Made by a program: the position numbers and the translations under genes. 64,000 nt of DNA from CALMEC01 sp964628685 (GTDB lineage: Bacteria; Actinomycetota; Thermoleophilia; Miltoncostaeales; Miltoncostaeaceae): contig CAZVNM010000001.1 in the NCBI GenBank assembly GCA_964628685.1, positions 372,001-436,000 of the forward strand. Direction: 5' to 3'. How positions within the stretch are numbered: position 1 is the first letter of the stretch; the number at the start of each line of letters is the position of its first letter. The notes below the pieces were generated by a model that was given only the letters and a program-made list of their open reading frames with translations, did not search any database and was not told the DNA's origin. Shown piece by piece: positions 54,867 through 62,613 of this stretch.

Positions 54867-56354
54867 TCAGCGCAGGCGGGCGGTGGTCGGCGCCGGCGCG
54901 CGCGTGACCGTGATGGCGTACTGACCGCGCCCGTGCTCCGAGCGCACCTCCACCGTGTGATCGCCGGTCTCGGCGGCGGTGAACTCCAGGCGCTCCTGCG
55001 GTCCCGGTCGCAGCGACGACGCCGCCAGCCAGCGGACGACGTAGCGCGCCCCCGGCACCCTGGCGGGCGCGCCGGGGCGCCACACGTACAGGTCGGGGTC
55101 GAGGTCGGCGTTGCCGGCCGCCTCGATGATCACGCGCTCGCCTGCCGTGAGCTGCACGCGGAACCCGTCGGCGGGGTCGAACCATCCTGCGAGCGTCCCC
55201 TGGGCCGAGGCCGTGGGAACGCCCCAGCGAAGCAGGGGTGCGCCGCGCACCTGTCCCGGGTCGTCGTTGGGTTCCGGGACGTCGGCCGGTGGCGTGGGCA
55301 CCGCCGTCGCCCCGCGCAGCGAGACGACGCCGTACCCCGTCAGGTCGTCCCGCCCGGGGGTCGCGACGTCCCGCGCACCCGTGGTGAGGATCGTCTCGAC
55401 CTGCGAGGGGCTGAGCCCCGGCCGTTCGGCGAGGATGCGCGCCACGATCCCGCTGGTGATGGCCGCGGCCATCGAGGTGCCGGTGCGCGTGCGGTACGTG
55501 CGACCGGGTGAGGTCGAGAGGATGGCCTTGCCAGGTCCGGCGAGCGTCACCTGCGGACCGCTCGTCGAGGCGCGAAGCGGCGAGTCGCGCTCGTTGACCG
55601 CGGCGACCGCGATGACGTGCGGATAGGCGGCCGGGTACTCGATCGCGTTGCCGGCCCGTCCGCCGTTGCCGCTGGCCGCGACCACCACCACGCCGCGGCG
55701 GACGGCGTCGTTGATGGCGTCGCGCTCCAGCGCCGAGAAGCCCTGACCGCCGATCGAGATGTTGATGACCTTGGCGCCCTGGGCGGTGGCGTAGCGGATG
55801 CCCCGCACGAGGGCGGCCGTGTCGGACCCGCCGTTGGCGTTGGTGATGCGGACCGGGAGGATCCGCGCCCGCGAGACGCCGGTCACGCCGATGCCGTTGT
55901 CGGCCACCGCCGCGATGATCCCCGCCACGTGCGTGCCGTGTCCCGCCCGGTCGACCAGCACCGGCGCCGAGGTGAACGACCGCGCCCGTGCGGTGATGAC
56001 CGCGCCCCGCAGGTCGGGGTGGGTCGCATCGATGCCGGTGTCGAGCACCGCCACGAGGGGCCGACGGGTCACGCGCTGCGGCACCCAGCCGATCTGCTTC
56101 AGGAAGGGTTGTTTGACGCGCAGCGGGTCGACCCGGGAGAGTTCGCGGCGCTCACGGTTGGGCTCGACCGACACGACACCGGGCAGGTTCCGCAGGGCCG
56201 CGGGACCGCCGGACGGCATCCGCACGCGGTGGATGCGCGATCCCGCCATGAGCGGCCGCGCCGACGGGCCCAGACGCGTCGGGTCGGCGCCGCGCTCCAG
56301 CACGACCAGCGCCTCGACCGGCTGAGGAGGTGGAACCGCCGGGACCGCGGTCAT
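54867..56354 (-). CDS. Subtilisin-like serine protease (S8) with C-terminal PPC-like domain
   Basis: The 495-residue protein has an inhibitor-like prodomain (EALVVLERGADPTRLG, LPGVVSVEPNRE), then the catalytic Asp in LVAVLDTGIDATHPDLRG, His in GHGTHVAGIIAA, the oxyanion Asn in VVVAASGNGGRAG and Ser in GTSMAAAITSGIVA. A pre-peptidase C-terminal-like domain closes it (AGWFDPADGFRVQLTAGERV). No signal peptide is visible, which is odd for a protease with this build. Its ATG overlaps the stop of the small membrane protein upstream (ATGA), so both are co-translated. Confidence 0.9.
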   Translation of the reverse strand: MTAVPAVPPPQPVEALVVLERGADPTRLGPSARPLMAGSRIHRVRMPSGGPAALRNLPGVVSVEPNRERRELSRVDPLRVKQPFLKQIGWVPQRVTRRPLVAVLDTGIDATHPDLRGAVITARARSFTSAPVLVDRAGHGTHVAGIIAAVADNGIGVTGVSRARILPVRITNANGGSDTAALVRGIRYATAQGAKVINISIGGQGFSALERDAINDAVRRGVVVVAASGNGGRAGNAIEYPAAYPHVIAVAAVNERDSPLRASTSGPQVTLAGPGKAILSTSPGRTYRTRTGTSMAAAITSGIVARILAERPGLSPSQVETILTTGARDVATPGRDDLTGYGVVSLRGATAVPTPPADVPEPNDDPGQVRGAPLLRWGVPTASAQGTLAGWFDPADGFRVQLTAGERVIIEAAGNADLDPDLYVWRPGAPARVPGARYVVRWLAASSLRPGPQERLEFTAAETGDHTVEVRSEHGRGQYAITVTRAPAPTTARLR

Positions 56355-56725
56355 CGGCGGAAACGGAGTCCGATCACCACGAACAGGGCGATGAGGGCGA
56401 AGATCAGAACGGCCGCCACCACCATCGAGACGATGCCGGCCAGCACCGGGAGGGCGATCACCATGCCCTGCGCGATGGCCCCCACCTGAAGCACGTCGCG
56501 CACAAGCCCCTGCCGGACCCGACCCGCCAGCGCGATGAAGAGCGCGAGGAGCGCGGCGACGAGCAGGAGTCCCAGCCAGCGTCCCGGGCCGAACGCCAGG
56601 TACAGGACGACCTCGGCCACCGCCACGCCGGCGGCGATCGTGACCTTGCGCCCGCGGAGCCAGCGCCGTGCGCGCTCCTCCGGGGTGCGGGGGATCTCTT
56701 CGACGGTGATGACGGGAAGCGACAT
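56351..56725 (-). CDS. Small membrane protein coupled to the subtilase
   Basis: The 124-residue protein has a charged start with TPEERARRWLRGRK, then about four helices (VTIAAGVAVAEVVLYLAFG, WLGLLLVAALLALFIALAG, IAQGMVIALPVLAGIVSMVV, VLIFALIALFVVIGL). No family recognised. Overlap with the protease gene suggests it may help its placement or regulation. Confidence 0.65.
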   Translation of the reverse strand: MSLPVITVEEIPRTPEERARRWLRGRKVTIAAGVAVAEVVLYLAFGPGRWLGLLLVAALLALFIALAGRVRQGLVRDVLQVGAIAQGMVIALPVLAGIVSMVVAAVLIFALIALFVVIGLRFRR

Positions 56726-56763
56726 GCAGGGTGAGTGTACCGCCGCCGCGCGGCCCGAACGCC

Positions 56764-57624
56764 TCAGCCGGGTGAAGGTTCGAACCCACCGTCATGAAGG
56801 TCACGTTGCGGTGCCGGACGGACGACGGCGAGCGCACCCGGCACCCTGCCCATGGCCCGCTCGGCGACCGCCGCATCCGCGAAGAACCCGATCATCGCCG
56901 ACCCGCTGCCGCACAGGAGCGTGCGGTCGGCGCCGGCGTCCCGCAGCGCGCCGTCCAGATCGTCGAGCGCCGGCATGAGCGCCCGCGCGGCGGGCCACAG
57001 GTCGTTGCGCAGAAGGCCGTCGAGGTCGGCCTCGTCCGGCGGATCGTCGGAGGGTGGCGGCAGCGTGTCGAAGGCGCGGTACACGTCCGGTGTCGAGAGC
57101 CCCTCCCCGGGATGGGCGACGACGCCGACGAACGGCGGCGTCGATCCCGGGCGAAGGATCTCACCGCGCCCCTCGGCCCACCGCGCCCCTCCGCGGACGA
57201 AGAAGGCCACGTCGCTCCCGACCCCGCCCGCCACGTCCTCCAGCGCGTCGGTGCCGAGGTTCAGGCCGAACGCCAGGTCGGCGGCCACCAGCGTGGCGGC
57301 GGCGTCGCTCGATCCGCCGCCCAGGCCGGCCCGCGCGGGGATCCGCTTGTCGATCCGCACCTCGCACGCCATGTCCATCCCCGTGCGCTCCGCCAGCAGG
57401 TCGAGTGCCCGCCACGCGAGGTTCTCGCGCTCAGGGACGCCGGCGCACACGACCCGCCGCCGGGCGGCGGGCTCCAGCCGGACGACGTCGGCCAGTCCGT
57501 CCAGCGCCACCATGAGGGTCCGTACCGGGTGGTAGCCGTCGGGGCGCGGCGGCCCCACGGCCAGATGGAGGTTGACCTTGGCCGGCGCGACGACGCGCAC
57601 CGCCGCCGGTGCGGGTCGCGACAC
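56764..57624 (-). CDS. ispE: 4-diphosphocytidyl-2-C-methyl-D-erythritol kinase
   Basis: The 286-residue GHMP kinase has VVAPAKVNLHLAVGPPRPDG (substrate-side motif), the glycine loop IPARAGLGGGSSDAAATLVA, and the C-terminal LLCGSGSAMIGFF. It phosphorylates CDP-ME in the MEP isoprenoid pathway. I choose GTG 57622-57624, two bases after the dxs stop; the long frame up to 57717 overlaps dxs and lacks similarity. Translation is probably coupled to dxs, which acts in the same pathway. Confidence 0.93.
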   Translation of the reverse strand: MSRPAPAAVRVVAPAKVNLHLAVGPPRPDGYHPVRTLMVALDGLADVVRLEPAARRRVVCAGVPERENLAWRALDLLAERTGMDMACEVRIDKRIPARAGLGGGSSDAAATLVAADLAFGLNLGTDALEDVAGGVGSDVAFFVRGGARWAEGRGEILRPGSTPPFVGVVAHPGEGLSTPDVYRAFDTLPPPSDDPPDEADLDGLLRNDLWPAARALMPALDDLDGALRDAGADRTLLCGSGSAMIGFFADAAVAERAMGRVPGALAVVRPAPQRDLHDGGFEPSPG

Positions 57625-57626
57625 CG

Positions 57627-59537
57627 TCAGGAGCGTGACGTGGCCGGTGTGACCGCCGTGCGGTGCTCGACGGCCGTGAGGACGCGTGCGGCCACCTCCT
57701 CCGGGGAGAGTCCGCATTCGCCCAGCAGCAGGTCCCTGCGGCCGTGGTCGATGAACCGGTCGGGAACGCCCATCGTGAGCACCGGGGTGGCGACGTCCTG
57801 CAGGGCCTCGAGGACGGCGGCACCGAACCCGGCCATCTGGGCGTGGTCCTCGATCGTGACCACCAGCTCGTGGTCGGCGGCCAGGTTGCGCATCAGCTCC
57901 GCGTCGAGCGGCTTGCAGAACCGCGCGTTGACGACGGTGGGACGCACGTCCAGGTCGCCCTCGATCAGCCGCGCCGCGTCGCGGGCGATGTTGGCGCCGT
58001 GGCCGTATCCGACGAGGGCGATGCGCTCGCCGTGTGCGAGCACCTCGGCCACACCGACGGGAAGCTCGCGCGGCGTGGCCGGCACCTCGGTGCCGGGTCC
58101 CGAACCGCGCGGGTAGCGCAGCGCCACCGGACCGTCGATGCGAAGGGCCGTGTGGAGCATGTCCGCGAGCTCGGCCTCGTCCTTGGGGGCCATGATCGTC
58201 ATGTTGGGGATGGCCCGCAGATAGGCCAGGTCGAACACCCCGTGATGGGTCGGTCCGTCGTCACCCACCAGGCCGCCGCGGTCGATGGCGAACACGATCG
58301 GCAGGTTCTGCAGCGCGACGTCGTGCACGATCGGGTCGAACGCCCGCTGCAGGAACGTCGAGTAGATCGCGCAGACGGGTCGCTGACCGGCGAGCGCCAG
58401 ACCGCACGCGAAGACCACGCCGTGCTGTTCGGCGATGCCCACGTCGTAGGTGCGCTCGGGAAACCGCTCGCGCAGATGGTTGAGCCCCGTCCCCTTGAGC
58501 ATGGCGGCCGTGATCCCGACCACCCGTCCGTCGGCCTCGGCCTCGCGCACGAGCGCCCGGCCGAACACCTCGGTGTAGGTGGGTGCCGTCGGGCCCTTGG
58601 CGCGCGCGCTGCCGCAGGCGGGGTCGAACGGCGTGGCACCATGCATGTGCTCCACGTCCGCCTCGGCCGGGTCGTAGCCCTTGCCCTTGGAGGTTTTCGC
58701 GTGGATCAGCACCGGCCGCTGCCACTCGATCGCGGCGCGCAGGGCGCGACGGACCTCGCCGATGTCGTGACCGTCGATCGGCCCGACGTAGGCGAAGCCG
58801 AGCGCCTCGAACAGGGCGCCGTGCTCGAACCACAGCGCCTTCGTCGCATCGCGCAGACGCTCACCCAGGAAGTCGGCACCGGGGAGGCGCGACAGGTTGC
58901 GCTCGATCTCCTCGCGCACGCGGGTGATCGTGGAGTCCACCCGGGCGCGCTGGAAGAGGTGTGCGAGCGCACCCACGTTCTCGCCGATGCTCATCCCGTT
59001 GTCGTTCAGGATCACCACGAGGGGCACCCTGAGGTGCCCGGCCTGGTTGAGTCCCTCGTACGCCATCCCGCCGGTCATCGCGCCGTCACCGATGACGCAC
59101 GCGACGCTCGCGTCCACCCCGTCGCGCCGGAACGCCTCGGCCAGACCCACCCCGTAGCTGATGGACGTGGACGCGTGGCCGGCGCCCATCACGTCGTGCG
59201 GGCTCTCCTCCCGCCGAAGGAAGCCGCTCATGCCGCCGTGCTGGCGGAGGGTCGGGAACTGGCCGAGGCGCCCGGTGAGCAGCTTGTGGCCGTATGCCTG
59301 GTGTCCGACGTCCCAGAGGATCTTGTCGGTGGGGCTTGCGAGCTCGCAGTGCAGGGCGATGGTCAGCTCGACCGTGCCGAGGCTCGCGCCCAGGTGGCCG
59401 CCGGTCTCCGAGACGGTCGCGACGATCGCCGTGCGCATCTCCTCGGCCAGGTCGCGAAGCCGCTGGTCGGACCAGCCGGCGATGTCGTGGGGCTCGGCGA
59501 TGGCCTCGAGGAGCGGGTACGTCGGTGCGGTGGACAT
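57627..59537 (-). CDS. dxs: 1-deoxy-D-xylulose-5-phosphate synthase
   Basis: The 636-residue TPP enzyme shows GHASTSISYGVGLAEAFR, the TPP motif GDGAMTGGMAYEGLNQAG with downstream NDN, DGHDIGEVRRALR, and the transketolase middle domain (FDPIVHDVALQNLPIVFAID, GLVGDDGPTHHGVFDLAYLR). The C-terminal region has ITIEDHAQ-like VVTIEDHAQMAGFGAAV. It condenses pyruvate and glyceraldehyde-3-phosphate, the first step of the MEP pathway. Confidence 0.96.
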   Translation of the reverse strand: MSTAPTYPLLEAIAEPHDIAGWSDQRLRDLAEEMRTAIVATVSETGGHLGASLGTVELTIALHCELASPTDKILWDVGHQAYGHKLLTGRLGQFPTLRQHGGMSGFLRREESPHDVMGAGHASTSISYGVGLAEAFRRDGVDASVACVIGDGAMTGGMAYEGLNQAGHLRVPLVVILNDNGMSIGENVGALAHLFQRARVDSTITRVREEIERNLSRLPGADFLGERLRDATKALWFEHGALFEALGFAYVGPIDGHDIGEVRRALRAAIEWQRPVLIHAKTSKGKGYDPAEADVEHMHGATPFDPACGSARAKGPTAPTYTEVFGRALVREAEADGRVVGITAAMLKGTGLNHLRERFPERTYDVGIAEQHGVVFACGLALAGQRPVCAIYSTFLQRAFDPIVHDVALQNLPIVFAIDRGGLVGDDGPTHHGVFDLAYLRAIPNMTIMAPKDEAELADMLHTALRIDGPVALRYPRGSGPGTEVPATPRELPVGVAEVLAHGERIALVGYGHGANIARDAARLIEGDLDVRPTVVNARFCKPLDAELMRNLAADHELVVTIEDHAQMAGFGAAVLEALQDVATPVLTMGVPDRFIDHGRRDLLLGECGLSPEEVAARVLTAVEHRTAVTPATSRS

Positions 59538-59544
59538 TCGGAAA

Positions 59545-59550
59545 ACGATA
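59545..59550 (-). promoter_or_regulatory. -10 hexamer of dxs (leaderless type)
   Basis: TATCGT on the minus strand ends 7 nt before the ATG at 59535-59537. It would drive the dxs-ispE operon. Confidence 0.45.
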
Positions 59551-59701
59551 GCCGAGCGCGCCCTGCGCGCACCCCGGTCGGGGGTCGCACACCGATCATG
59601 ACCCGCCGTCGGACCCGCGCGATCCGGGACGGCTGCCCCGTCCCGAGCGGGCGTCTCGACTACAGTTCCGCCCGTCCGCCCCCCCGACCCCGGATCCGTC
59701 C

Positions 59702-60313
59702 ATGTCCGATCAGCAGACCATCGTCACGCTCGACCTGGAGGGGGTGCTCGTCCCCGAGATCTGGATCGCCGTGGCGGAGCGCACCGGCATCGACGGGCTG
59801 CGCCGAACGACGCGGGACGAACCCGACTACGACGTCCTCATGCGCGGGCGGCTGGCCCTCCTGGACGCGAACGGCCTCACGATGTCGGGCATCCAGGACG
59901 TGATCGCGGGCCTCGAACCGCTGGAGGGTGCCCGCGCGTTCCTCGACGAGCTGCGGGAGCGCACGCAGGTGGTGATCCTGTCGGACACGTTCGAGCAGTT
60001 CGCGCTGCCGCTCATGCGCCTGCTGGGCATGCCCGCGCTGCTGTGTCACCGGCTCGTGGTGGAGGATGACCGCATCGTCGACTACCGGCTGCGGATGCAG
60101 GACCAGAAGCGCCACGCAGTCGAGGCGTTCCGGGGGCTCAACTACCGGGTGGTCGCCGCCGGCGACAGCTACAACGACTCGACGATGCTGGGGGCGGCGC
60201 ACGCCGGGATCTGGTTCCACTCGCCGCCCAACGTGCTGGAGGACTTCCCGCAGTTCCCGGCGACCGACACCTACGACGAGCTGATGACGGCCATCATGGC
60301 CGTGCTGTCGTGA
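59702..60313 (+). CDS. thrH: ThrH-like HAD phosphatase (phosphoserine phosphatase/homoserine kinase type)
   Basis: The 203-residue HAD protein has IVTLDLEGVLVPEIWIAVAE (nucleophile Asp in DLEG rather than the usual DxDGT), VVILSDTFEQFALPLMRLLG (motif II), and AAGDSYNDSTMLGAAHAGIW (motif IV). These match ThrH, which dephosphorylates phosphoserine and can transfer the phosphate to homoserine. The C-terminal FHSPPNVLEDFPQFPATDTY is also ThrH-like. Confidence 0.85.
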   Translation: MSDQQTIVTLDLEGVLVPEIWIAVAERTGIDGLRRTTRDEPDYDVLMRGRLALLDANGLTMSGIQDVIAGLEPLEGARAFLDELRERTQVVILSDTFEQFALPLMRLLGMPALLCHRLVVEDDRIVDYRLRMQDQKRHAVEAFRGLNYRVVAAGDSYNDSTMLGAAHAGIWFHSPPNVLEDFPQFPATDTYDELMTAIMAVLS

Positions 60314-60358
60314 CGAGGACGTCACACGTTCGCGTATGACACGACACACATCCGGTGA

Positions 60359-60364
60359 TACGGT
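60359..60364 (+). promoter_or_regulatory. -10 hexamer of the second VapBC-like pair (leaderless type)
   Basis: TACGGT ends 7 nt before the ATG at 60372. This favours 60372 over the ATGs at 60336 and 60366. Confidence 0.4.
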
Positions 60365-60371
60365 GATGGTC

Positions 60372-60602
60372 ATGAGGAGCGTCCGACTGGAACGCACCCT
60401 CGACGAGCGCCTGCAGCGTGCGGCCGCCGTCGCGGGCGAGAGCGTCTCGGAGTTCATCCGGGTCGCCGTGGACGAGCGGGCCGAGCGCACGCTCACGGCC
60501 GAGCCGACCGACTTCGACGATGTCATCGGCGTGGTCCGGGGCGGAGGGGGACGTGCCCGACGGACGGGCGACGCGTTCCGTCGCGTGGTCGACCGGCGCT
60601 GA
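60372..60602 (+). CDS. Ribbon-helix-helix antitoxin, second VapBC-like pair
   Basis: The 76-residue protein MRSVRLERTLDERLQRAAAV continues with AGESVSEFIRVAVDERAERT. This is an RHH/CopG-type DNA-binding unit with an acidic-then-basic tail (FDDVIGVVRGGGGRARRTGD). Its TGA overlaps the ATG of the PIN gene (TGATG). Confidence 0.78.
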   Translation: MRSVRLERTLDERLQRAAAVAGESVSEFIRVAVDERAERTLTAEPTDFDDVIGVVRGGGGRARRTGDAFRRVVDRR

Positions 60603-61009
60603 TGCTCGTCGACGCGGGTCCGCTCGTGGCCATCATCGATGCGGACGAGCCGGACCATCGTGACTGCGTCGCCGCCCTGGCGGGCCTCGAGACGCCGCTC
60701 GTCACCACATGGCCCGCCTTCACGGAGGCCATGTACCTGCTGGGCGACGCCGGCGGTGGACGTGGACAGGATGCGCTGTGGAGGCTGGTGCGCTCCGATC
60801 GACTTCGGTTGGCCGACCTCGAGCGTCCCCAGCTCGAACGCGCCGCGCAATTGATGATGAAGTACCGGGACCTGCCGATGGACCTGGCCGACGCCACCAT
60901 CGTGGCGCTCGCCGAACATCGCGACGAGCGCGCGGTCTTCACGCTGGATCGCGACTTCCACGTGTACCGCCAGCACGGACGGCGCGCGTTCCGGGTGATC
61001 CCCGGCTGA
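60602..61009 (+). CDS. PIN-domain ribonuclease toxin, second VapBC-like pair
   Basis: The 135-residue PIN protein starts MLVDAGPLVAIIDADEPDHR (first Asp) and has TTWPAFTEAMYLLGD (Glu), PMDLADATIVALAEHRDERA (Asp) and FTLDRDFHVYR (Asp). All acidic positions are present. Expected to cleave RNA when freed from the antitoxin. Confidence 0.85.
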   Translation: MLVDAGPLVAIIDADEPDHRDCVAALAGLETPLVTTWPAFTEAMYLLGDAGGGRGQDALWRLVRSDRLRLADLERPQLERAAQLMMKYRDLPMDLADATIVALAEHRDERAVFTLDRDFHVYRQHGRRAFRVIPG

Positions 61010-61031
61010 TGCGCGTTCCGGCGCGCGGATG

Positions 61032-61874
61032 TCAGGGGGTCGTCGGCCCGTCCACCGGCGACAGTCGTGCGGCGAGGTCGGCGAACCGCGGGGGGGTGAG
61101 CTCCTGCGCACGTGCCGACGCGGCCAGGTCGAGCGCACCGAGCGCGTGGACGACGTCGGCCTTCCCCCACCCCGCGGCACCCAGGGCGTTGACGAGCGTC
61201 TTTCGACGCTGGGCGAAGGCGGCGGTCACGAGCGCACGCAGGTGCGGGGACGGCGACGGGCCGGTGCGCTCCCACACGACGAAGGCGGAGTCCACCCTGG
61301 GGCGCGGCATGAACACGGTGGGCGGCACCGCCCGCATGAACCGCTGCGTCGCGGTGAGGCCCAGGAGCACCGCCGGCGCCCCGTACAGGGACGATCCGAC
61401 CGGTGCGGCCCAGCGGTCGGCCACCTCCCGCTGCACCATCACCGCCCACGAGCGCAGCTCGGGAAGCGTCCAGATGGTCTCCATCACCAGCGGGGTGGCG
61501 ATGCTGTAGGGCAGGTTCGCGACCATCCGCGTGGGGATCGGATCGAGCGCCGCGAGGTCGACCCGCATGGCGTCGCCCCAGTGGACCCGCACGTTGCCCG
61601 CATCGGCAAGTGTCTCGGCGAGGGCCGGTTGGAGGCGCCGGTCGATCTCGACGGCGTGCACGTGCCGTGCCACCCGGGCGATGGCCGCGGTCAGGGTGCC
61701 GACGCCCGGGCCCACCTCCAGCACCACGTCCTCGCCGGTCACGCCGCCCTCTCGCACCGCGAGATCGGCCAGGTTCTCGTCCAGCAGGAAGTTCTGTCCC
61801 AGGTCGCGGTCGGGACGCAGGCCGTGCGCCTGGATCAGGCGGGCGGTGCCGACCCGCTCAGGTGAGCTTGCCAA
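61032..61874 (-). CDS. ksgA: 16S rRNA (A1518/A1519) dimethyltransferase
   Basis: The 280-residue enzyme has DRDLGQNFLLDENLADLAV, the SAM site VVLEVGPGVGTLTAAIARV, HAVEIDRRL, and the adenine-binding NLPYSIATPLVMETI. The C-terminal part has FMPRPRVDSAFVVWERTG and AFAQRRKTLVNAL. It dimethylates two adenines near the 3' end of 16S rRNA. It appears to start at TTG 61872-61874 inside the tatD 3' end. Confidence 0.94.
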   Translation of the reverse strand: MASSPERVGTARLIQAHGLRPDRDLGQNFLLDENLADLAVREGGVTGEDVVLEVGPGVGTLTAAIARVARHVHAVEIDRRLQPALAETLADAGNVRVHWGDAMRVDLAALDPIPTRMVANLPYSIATPLVMETIWTLPELRSWAVMVQREVADRWAAPVGSSLYGAPAVLLGLTATQRFMRAVPPTVFMPRPRVDSAFVVWERTGPSPSPHLRALVTAAFAQRRKTLVNALGAAGWGKADVVHALGALDLAASARAQELTPPRFADLAARLSPVDGPTTP

Positions 61875-62613
61875 AGACCCGCGCGGCGTTGGCCGAGGTG
61901 AGCTTCGCGATCTCGTCGGGGTCCTCGTCGCGCAGCCCCGCCAGGAACTCCACCGTGTACTGGACGTAGGCCGGCCTGTTGGGCTTCCCCCGCTTCGGCA
62001 CCGGCGCCAGGTACGGGGCGTCGGTCTCGACCAGCAGGAGCTCCGGCGGAATGCGTCGCGCCGCGTCCTGCAGGTCGGTGGCCGACCTGTACGTGAGCTG
62101 ACCGGCGAAGCTCGTCATGTACCCGCGCTCCACCACCTCGTCGACCCGGCCGGTCATCGAGAAGCAGTGCAGGATGACCGTCTGGTCCTCCGCCTCGCGT
62201 CCGAGGATCTCGAGCGTGTCGTCGTCGGCCTGGCGGGTGTGGACCACGACCGGCAGCCCCAGCTCGCGTGCGAGCCCGATCTGGGTGACGAACGCCCTGC
62301 GCTGCGCGTCGGGGCGCGCGTGGTCGCGGAAGTAGTCCAGACCGCACTCACCGATGGCGACCACCTTGGGGTGTTCGGCCATCTCGCCGATCCAGCCCTC
62401 GTCGGCGCGCCGGAACCCATCGGCGTCGTGCGGATGCACACCGATGGCGGCGTGGACCGCCTCGAACTCCTCGCAGAACTGCAGCGCCTGCTCGCTGGAC
62501 GCCCGCCCGCAGCCGATGGTGACGATGCGCTCCACCCCCGCCTCCAGGGCCTCCTCGACGAGACGCGCGGGCGACTCGTCGCACGAGCCCAGATGGGTGT
62601 GCGAATCGATCAT
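61858..62613 (-). CDS. tatD: TatD-family metal-dependent DNase
   Basis: The 251-residue TIM-barrel hydrolase has the metal ligands MIDSHTHLGSCD (HxH), AIGECGLDYFRDHA (Glu), LPVVVHTRQADDD (His), VILHCFSMTG (His) and LLVETDAPYLAPVP (Asp). TatD enzymes are 3'-5' exonucleases in DNA repair and turnover. The ATG at 62611-62613 overlaps the metG stop (ATGA). Confidence 0.94.
   Translation of the reverse strand: MIDSHTHLGSCDESPARLVEEALEAGVERIVTIGCGRASSEQALQFCEEFEAVHAAIGVHPHDADGFRRADEGWIGEMAEHPKVVAIGECGLDYFRDHARPDAQRRAFVTQIGLARELGLPVVVHTRQADDDTLEILGREAEDQTVILHCFSMTGRVDEVVERGYMTSFAGQLTYRSATDLQDAARRIPPELLLVETDAPYLAPVPKRGKPNRPAYVQYTVEFLAGLRDEDPDEIAKLTSANAARVFGKLT

Noticed and set aside
56770..56790. 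tRNA T-arm-like GGTTCGAACCC
   Set aside because: It is the coding sequence for the last residues of IspE (GGFEPSPG); no anticodon arm or acceptor stem lies nearby.
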